A DNA stretch of 64,000 nt from Candidatus Gastranaerophilales bacterium (GTDB lineage: Bacteria > Cyanobacteriota > Vampirovibrionia > Gastranaerophilales > Gastranaerophilaceae): NCBI GenBank assembly GCA_944322785.1, contig CALUPW010000007.1, positions 39,756-103,755 of the forward strand. The letters are read 5' to 3'. This document shows, piece after piece, positions 60,154 through 64,000 of the stretch. The translations under genes and the position numbers were made by a program. Positions within the stretch are counted from its first letter, which is position 1. Each line of letters begins with the position of its first letter. The notes under the pieces are model-generated. The model did not search any database and was not told where the DNA came from. It saw nothing but the letters and a program-made list of their open reading frames with translations.

Positions 60154-61056
60154 GTGGGTCTGCAGTTTCCGGCAGCGCAAAATTCTTTAGAGAAACCGCT
60201 TTTCGGATTTTTAAATGTTTATAAACCGTCAGGCTTAACCTCGCATGACGTTGTTGCCAAACTGCGTAAAATTACAAAAATTAAACAAATCGGGCATACA
60301 GGTACCCTTGACCCGTTTGCAGAAGGGGTTTTGCCAGTTTGTATCGGCAAATCCACGAGATTAATCGAATATCTGGCTGATGACAAAGAATATCTTGCAA
60401 CTGTACAATTCGGTAAAGCAACGGACACGTATGATTTAGAGGGCAATATTGTTTCTGTGTCAGATAAAAAAGTTTCGGAAGATGAAATTTTAAAAGTTTT
60501 GCCTGATTTTGCCGGTGAAATTTTGCAGATGCCTCCGGTTTATTCCGCAATAAAAGTCAAAGGCAAAAAACTCTATGAATACGCCAGAAAAGGTGAGGAG
60601 GTTAAAATCGAGCCGAGAAAAGTTTTTATTGAGAAAATCGAATTGAAAAATTTTGATTATGAAACACAGCAGGCTCAAATTCTTATCAAATGTTCAAAAG
60701 GAACTTATATCCGCTCAATTGCAAATGATTTAGGCAATTTGACAGATTCATTCGCTCATCTCGTAAAATTAATCAGAACTAAAGCCGGAAATTTTTCAAT
60801 TGAAAATTCAATAAAACTTGAAAATTTGTCTGATAAAAATGAGGTTCAATCAAATTTGATTAATCCTGTTGAAATGCTGGATTATCCCAAAATTATTGTT
60901 GATGAAAAAGAGCATGAAAAAATATTAAACGGTGCTGCCATACATAATAAGAATGATATTTCAACAGGTCAAGTTGTAATTTTAATTTATAATGATATAA
61001 TAAATGCAGTCGGGCAGACCGATGGTGGAAAAATCTTAATTAAGAAAGTGTTTTGA
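60154..61056 (+). CDS. truB: tRNA pseudouridine-55 synthase
   Basis: A 300-residue pseudouridine synthase acting on U55 of the tRNA T-loop. The core FLNVYKPSGLTSHDVVAKLR and the catalytic Asp53 in HTGTLDPFAEGVLPVCIGKSTR are present. So are YLATVQFGKATDTYDLEG and the late KGTYIRSIANDLG. A C-terminal PUA-like part follows. It begins with GTG 60154 after GGGGAGA. The next gene starts one base after its stop. Confidence 0.95.
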   Translation: MGLQFPAAQNSLEKPLFGFLNVYKPSGLTSHDVVAKLRKITKIKQIGHTGTLDPFAEGVLPVCIGKSTRLIEYLADDKEYLATVQFGKATDTYDLEGNIVSVSDKKVSEDEILKVLPDFAGEILQMPPVYSAIKVKGKKLYEYARKGEEVKIEPRKVFIEKIELKNFDYETQQAQILIKCSKGTYIRSIANDLGNLTDSFAHLVKLIRTKAGNFSIENSIKLENLSDKNEVQSNLINPVEMLDYPKIIVDEKEHEKILNGAAIHNKNDISTGQVVILIYNDIINAVGQTDGGKILIKKVF

Positions 61057-61057
61057 T

Positions 61058-61939
61058 ATGAAAAAAGAATTGGCGGCACTATTGATTTTTGCGGGCGGCA
61101 TGCTGGCAAATCCGGCATTTGCGGATTACAATTATTCATGCGCTGCACCTTATGATTTGTCAGGCAAATTCGGCAGTGTAATGAGCCGGATTACAGGAAC
61201 AAATTTTTTAGGTTCAAAAGTAGCCGAACATATTTTAAAATCACAAATAACGCAAAATGCAGAAGGTAAATTTACTGTTAATGTGGATTCCTACAGTATT
61301 TCGGATTTGAAAGCCGGACGCTTTAAATCAATGGAAATTCACGGACAAAATGTTATTGCGGACGGGGTCTATTTTAGTTCAATGGATATCCAGACACTTT
61401 GTGATTTTAATTATATAGTTTTTGACAGCAAAACTTCATCTGCAATCTTTAAAGAAGATTTTCCGCTCAGTTTCGGTGTTACGTTAACAGAAAATGATTT
61501 GAATAATACAATGAAGGCTTCAGGGTACAATGCTCTGATTGATAAAATGAACGGTTTTGGCAAAGCCTTATCTTTATTTGAAATTGATTCAACAAAAGCA
61601 AGGATAAAAGAAAATAAATTCATTTATGTTTTTAATGTCAGAGTTCCGCTCTTGAATACCGGTTCCGGTTCAAAGTTTTCAATTGCTCTGATAACTGATT
61701 TGAATGTGGAAAACGGAAAGGTGCAGCTTGACAATCCGGAGTTGATGAACCCTTATATCAAGGTTGATTTAAGCAGTTTGACAAAAGTATTCAATTATTT
61801 AAACCCGCTTGAATATTCACTGAATGTTATGAAAAATAAAAATGCAGAATTAACAGTTCAAAATGTCAGAATTTTCAATGACAAAATCAGTATAACCGGC
61901 ATAATCAACGTGCCTAAAGATGTATTAGCTCACAAATAA
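61058..61939 (+). CDS. DUF2993/LmeA-like secreted lipid-binding protein
   Basis: A 293-residue protein with a Sec signal (1-22, ending ANPAFA). Its beta-rich body fits the DUF2993/LmeA family: KVAEHILKSQITQN...VDSYSISDLKAGRFKSMEIHGQN, then LTENDLNNTMKAS. Such proteins have a lipid-binding fold and are common in Cyanobacteria and Actinobacteria. It is directly downstream of truB and 11 nt upstream of the GerMN gene, so part of the same transcript. The function here is envelope-related by inference only. Confidence 0.7.
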   Translation: MKKELAALLIFAGGMLANPAFADYNYSCAAPYDLSGKFGSVMSRITGTNFLGSKVAEHILKSQITQNAEGKFTVNVDSYSISDLKAGRFKSMEIHGQNVIADGVYFSSMDIQTLCDFNYIVFDSKTSSAIFKEDFPLSFGVTLTENDLNNTMKASGYNALIDKMNGFGKALSLFEIDSTKARIKENKFIYVFNVRVPLLNTGSGSKFSIALITDLNVENGKVQLDNPELMNPYIKVDLSSLTKVFNYLNPLEYSLNVMKNKNAELTVQNVRIFNDKISITGIINVPKDVLAHK

Positions 61940-61950
61940 GGAATAGATTT

Positions 61951-62586
61951 ATGGGACGACGCAAGAAAAATAATACCGCAAATAATATAAAAATATTTTT
62001 AATTGGAATTATTTTAACAGGACTTGTTGCCGCCGGAGTTTATTACGGACTTCAATACTGGACGCCGGGGGATGAAATTGTTGATATTCCTGAAAAAACA
62101 GAGGTACAGGTGCCGCCTGATGAGCCTAAAACTCCGGAAAAACCGGTGCAGCCTGCAAAACAACAGGAATTTGTTAATGTATTTTTCATAGGTAAAAATG
62201 AAAATAATGAAGAAGTTTACCGTGCGGTAAAACGTGTTTATAACAAAGATGTAGACGGTTCAAAAATCAAATATGCTATAAACAGTCTAGTTTTAGGCCC
62301 TAAACCTGATGAAAAATCAAAAGGTGTTTATACCGAGATCCCCGGAACAACGCAGATTTTAGGGATTACGGAACAGCCCGATAAAGTAATCATAAATCTT
62401 TCATCTGCATTTAGCGACGGCGGCGGTACGGAAAGCGTTTATAAAAGATTGTTTCAGTTGATAAAAACCGCAAAACGCAACACAGAAAAGCCTGTCTATT
62501 TGTATATAAACGGGCAGCAGGCAGATGTAATCGGCGGGGACGGAATTATGATTACCCAGCCGTTGAGTGAAACTTCTCTGGATTGA
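61951..62586 (+). CDS. GerMN-domain membrane-anchored protein
   Basis: A 211-residue protein with a N-terminal anchor (about 13-32, IKIFLIGIILTGLVAAGVYY) and a Pro/Glu-rich linker (about 45-70). A GerMN domain follows (about 72-200): VNVFFIGKNENNEEVYRAVK, INSLVLGPKPDEKSKGVYTEIP, KVIINLSSAF and TEKPVYLYINGQ. GerMN domains occur in spore germination proteins and in cell-wall or lipoprotein contexts of non-sporeformers, including Cyanobacteria. It follows the DUF2993 gene, which suggests a joint envelope role. Confidence 0.8.
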   Translation: MGRRKKNNTANNIKIFLIGIILTGLVAAGVYYGLQYWTPGDEIVDIPEKTEVQVPPDEPKTPEKPVQPAKQQEFVNVFFIGKNENNEEVYRAVKRVYNKDVDGSKIKYAINSLVLGPKPDEKSKGVYTEIPGTTQILGITEQPDKVIINLSSAFSDGGGTESVYKRLFQLIKTAKRNTEKPVYLYINGQQADVIGGDGIMITQPLSETSLD

Positions 62587-62590
62587 TGTT

Positions 62591-62857
62591 ATGGAAAAAG
62601 ATATTGATTATTATTTAAATCTTGACTGGACATTAATTGAAGGGGAAGATTTGGATTTTGAAGGAAATCCTTATCATTATATAATGATAGAAGAAATTCC
62701 GAGTTTTTGTTTTTGTGCAAAAACAATTGAAAAGGCAAGAGAAAATTATAAAAAACAATTGAAGTTAACATTAACGGTAATGCTGGAAACTGACGAACAT
62801 ATAACAGAACCCGGAGAAAATAATGATGAACCCGACTGGGAAAGTTTATGTCCTTAA
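62591..62857 (+). CDS. HicB-like antitoxin-fold protein, no HicA partner
   Basis: An 88-residue protein (MEKDIDYYLNLDWTLIEGED) whose pattern fits the HicB partial RNase-H-like fold: YYLNLDW, HYIMIEEIPSFCFCAKTIEKARENYKKQL, and a C-terminal EPGE tail. HicB normally neutralises the small RNase HicA encoded next to it; no such gene is present here. The family also includes solitary members. An in-frame ATG at 62567 lies inside the previous gene; 62591 gives the natural start. The 3' end overlaps the convergent XRE gene by 4 nt. Confidence 0.6.
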   Translation: MEKDIDYYLNLDWTLIEGEDLDFEGNPYHYIMIEEIPSFCFCAKTIEKARENYKKQLKLTLTVMLETDEHITEPGENNDEPDWESLCP

Positions 62858-63072
62858 AATTTACAATCCAAAATTTCTTCAGCTTTAACGTTAAGTGATT
62901 CTGCAAGATTATAGAGTGTTTTTATTTTAAAATTAAAAGTTCCGCGCTCAATTGCACTAATAGAATTAGTGCTTAAACCTGCTTTGAAGCCGAGTTCTTC
63001 CTGTGACATTTCTTTTTTAAGTCTGAGGTATCTAATGCTTTGCCCTAATTTAAATAATAATTCATCACGCAT
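62854..63072 (-). CDS. Small XRE-family helix-turn-helix regulator
   Basis: A 72-residue single HTH domain: LGQSIRYLRLKKEMSQEELG, STNSISAIERGTFNF, then LAESLNVKAEEILDCKF. It is the paralogue of the 72-aa regulator at 1611, with the same divergent placement relative to a pilin-like gene. TTAGAA-17-TAGAAT lies on the minus strand with only 7 nt to the ATG and no Shine-Dalgarno, so the mRNA is probably leaderless. It likely binds the dyad at 63125-63144. Confidence 0.85.
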   Translation of the reverse strand: MRDELLFKLGQSIRYLRLKKEMSQEELGFKAGLSTNSISAIERGTFNFKIKTLYNLAESLNVKAEEILDCKF

Positions 63073-63089
63073 ATTTTACATTCTACAGC

Positions 63090-63118
63090 TTGACAAATTT
63101 AGTTCTAACATGTATAAT
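63090..63118 (+). promoter_or_regulatory. Perfect sigma70 promoter of the last pilin gene
   Basis: TTGACA (63090-63095), a 17-nt spacer and TATAAT (63113-63118). The predicted start falls at about 63125, the first base of the dyad at 63125-63144. Confidence 0.8.
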
Positions 63119-63124
63119 GGTATT

Positions 63125-63144
63125 ATTACAAGTGTACTTGTAAT
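63125..63144. promoter_or_regulatory. Probable operator at the transcription start
   Basis: Perfect 9-base inverted arms ATTACAAGT / ACTTGTAAT around GT. Placed at +1 of the consensus promoter and between divergent regulator and pilin genes, it would allow simple repression by the XRE protein. Confidence 0.65.
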
Positions 63145-63185
63145 TTAAAATGTGCAGATGCAAACAATAAACGGAGGTATTTCAG

Positions 63186-63968
63186 ATGTTAAAGAAAACT
63201 ATTGGTATGGCAGGTTTTACACTTGCAGAAGTGTTAATCACATTAGGTATCATCGGGGTAGTTGCCGCAATGACAATGCCTACATTGATTAACTCAACAC
63301 AGGGCGCACAGTACAAAACAGCTTACAAAAAAGCACTTTCTGTTCTGTCACAGGCTGTTGTTATGAACATTGCTCTTGAAGACTACGATTTGTCACAAAC
63401 TGTTGCTCCTGCTGCTACTCCAAATGCAAAAGAACATACTGCAGAAGCTCAATCTATTTATTCGTTGTTTAAAAACCGTATGAATGTTGTTAAAGTTGCT
63501 GAAAATGAGGATTTTGACTCTGATACAGAAGGTGATCCTAAATATTATAAAATAATACATGCTGGTGATCCTACAAGTGATGTACCACAAACAAATCACT
63601 TTGCGGAGGCACTTGGTACGAAATGGATTTCAGCTGCTGGAGATTGGCCTGAAGCGACATTCTTATTTATGAATGACGGTATTACCTTTATTTTTGATAA
63701 TTCACAAGAGAGCTGTGCAGCTAAAAGATCTACAGATGCAGCTGATGCTACGGATACATACTGTATAGGTTATGTTGATGTAAACGGTCAAAAAGGTCCT
63801 AACAGAATTGTTCAGTGTGATGTAAATACACTGGTCGTAACTGCTGGAGAAGAAGATGATGCTGTTTGTACGGTATCTACTCCAACCGATATTTATCCGG
63901 TTATGTTCTATGATCAATCAGTTGTTCCTGCAACAGCAGCAGGTCGTGCAGTACTTTATGCAAAATAG
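63186..63968 (+). CDS. Type IV pilin-like protein, major-pilin type
   Basis: A 260-residue protein with a short leader (MLKKTIGMAG) and the cleavage context G/FTLAEVLITLGIIGVVAAMT. The mature body is Ala/Thr/Asp rich with few Cys and keeps VDVNGQKGPNRI, a form of the local pilin signature, but lacks the C-terminal DGWEI end. GGAGG lies 10 nt before the ATG. It has the strongest promoter among the pilin genes here, consistent with an abundant subunit, but the dyad suggests repression. No poly-G tract is present. The gene ends 32 nt before the window edge. Confidence 0.88.
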   Translation: MLKKTIGMAGFTLAEVLITLGIIGVVAAMTMPTLINSTQGAQYKTAYKKALSVLSQAVVMNIALEDYDLSQTVAPAATPNAKEHTAEAQSIYSLFKNRMNVVKVAENEDFDSDTEGDPKYYKIIHAGDPTSDVPQTNHFAEALGTKWISAAGDWPEATFLFMNDGITFIFDNSQESCAAKRSTDAADATDTYCIGYVDVNGQKGPNRIVQCDVNTLVVTAGEEDDAVCTVSTPTDIYPVMFYDQSVVPATAAGRAVLYAK

Positions 63969-64000
63969 ATACCATAATATAAGTTAGTTTTTTTAAACTA

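Noticed and set aside
1..64000. tRNA, rRNA or insertion sequence genes
   Set aside because: I found no cloverleaf with GTTCRA-type T-loop, no rRNA-like stretch and no transposase ORF in the window. The 238-bp repeats lack a transposase and target duplications, so they are not called mobile elements.

Overview
The window looks like a chromosome fragment of a Gram-negative, AT-rich, non-photosynthetic relative of Cyanobacteria (Vampirovibrionia/Melainabacteria, most like gut Gastranaerophilales). I infer this from three things: pilin-like proteins whose N-terminal helix reads AFTMAEVLITLGIIG, a large LktA-type filamentous adhesin, and envelope genes of a two-membrane cell (secretin, AsmA/TamB-like protein). 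The lineage is an inference; I could not run a marker-gene tree.

Layout. 140-534: rpmJ and infA (minus). 801-1829: a pilin-like gene divergent from a 72-aa XRE regulator across a 46-bp perfect palindrome. 1957-3844: small unknown gene, lepB, polyprenyl synthase. 3845-8295: a minus-strand operon of lineage-specific proteins ending in two duplicated terminators, preceded by a structured leader. 8453-16346: uridine-kinase-like gene, type IV pilus block (PilP-like, PilQ, PilB, PilC), SDR. 16389-20237: a poly-G pilin gene, rimO, flippase. 20444-24925: a 1493-aa adhesin ending in a PilZ domain. 24980-26968: a long coiled-coil/hydrophobic protein. 27156-31988: fabI, valS, rpsA. 32229-36123: a second lineage-specific cluster. 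36293-39231: purH, a putative small RNA, an XRE regulator, dCMP deaminase. 39239-40749: second poly-G pilin. 40946-47059: fliE-fliF-fliG-like-fliH-flhA export block. 47072-49618: unknown membrane-anchored protein, yidD, third poly-G pilin. 49656-50355: XRE regulator plus a second putative small RNA. 50373-55868: AsmA-like giant protein, rubrerythrin, 57-aa ORF. 55938-62857: prfA-ylxR-infB-rbfA-truB and three downstream genes. 62854-63968: a second XRE/pilin divergent pair.

How it fits together. Much of the window is about the cell surface. There is a type IV pilus assembly core and five pilin-like substrates. Three of those carry 12-13 G tracts that put the strong ATG out of frame, which suggests phase variation. 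A flagellar/type III export base sits apart from any rod, hook or filament genes, while two clusters encode a family of helix-capped proteins of unknown function. The adhesin carries a cyclic-di-GMP-type PilZ domain, which is hard to reconcile with export.

The most novel signal is a pair of paralogous cassettes at 37761-38714 and 49656-50355. Each has an XRE regulator and, pointing away from it, a perfect TTGACA-17-TATAAT promoter. A shared motif GACGTWWWAAGTCT lies inside both promoter spacers. Each promoter drives a short apparently non-coding transcript that ends in an intrinsic terminator. I know of no described system with this layout.
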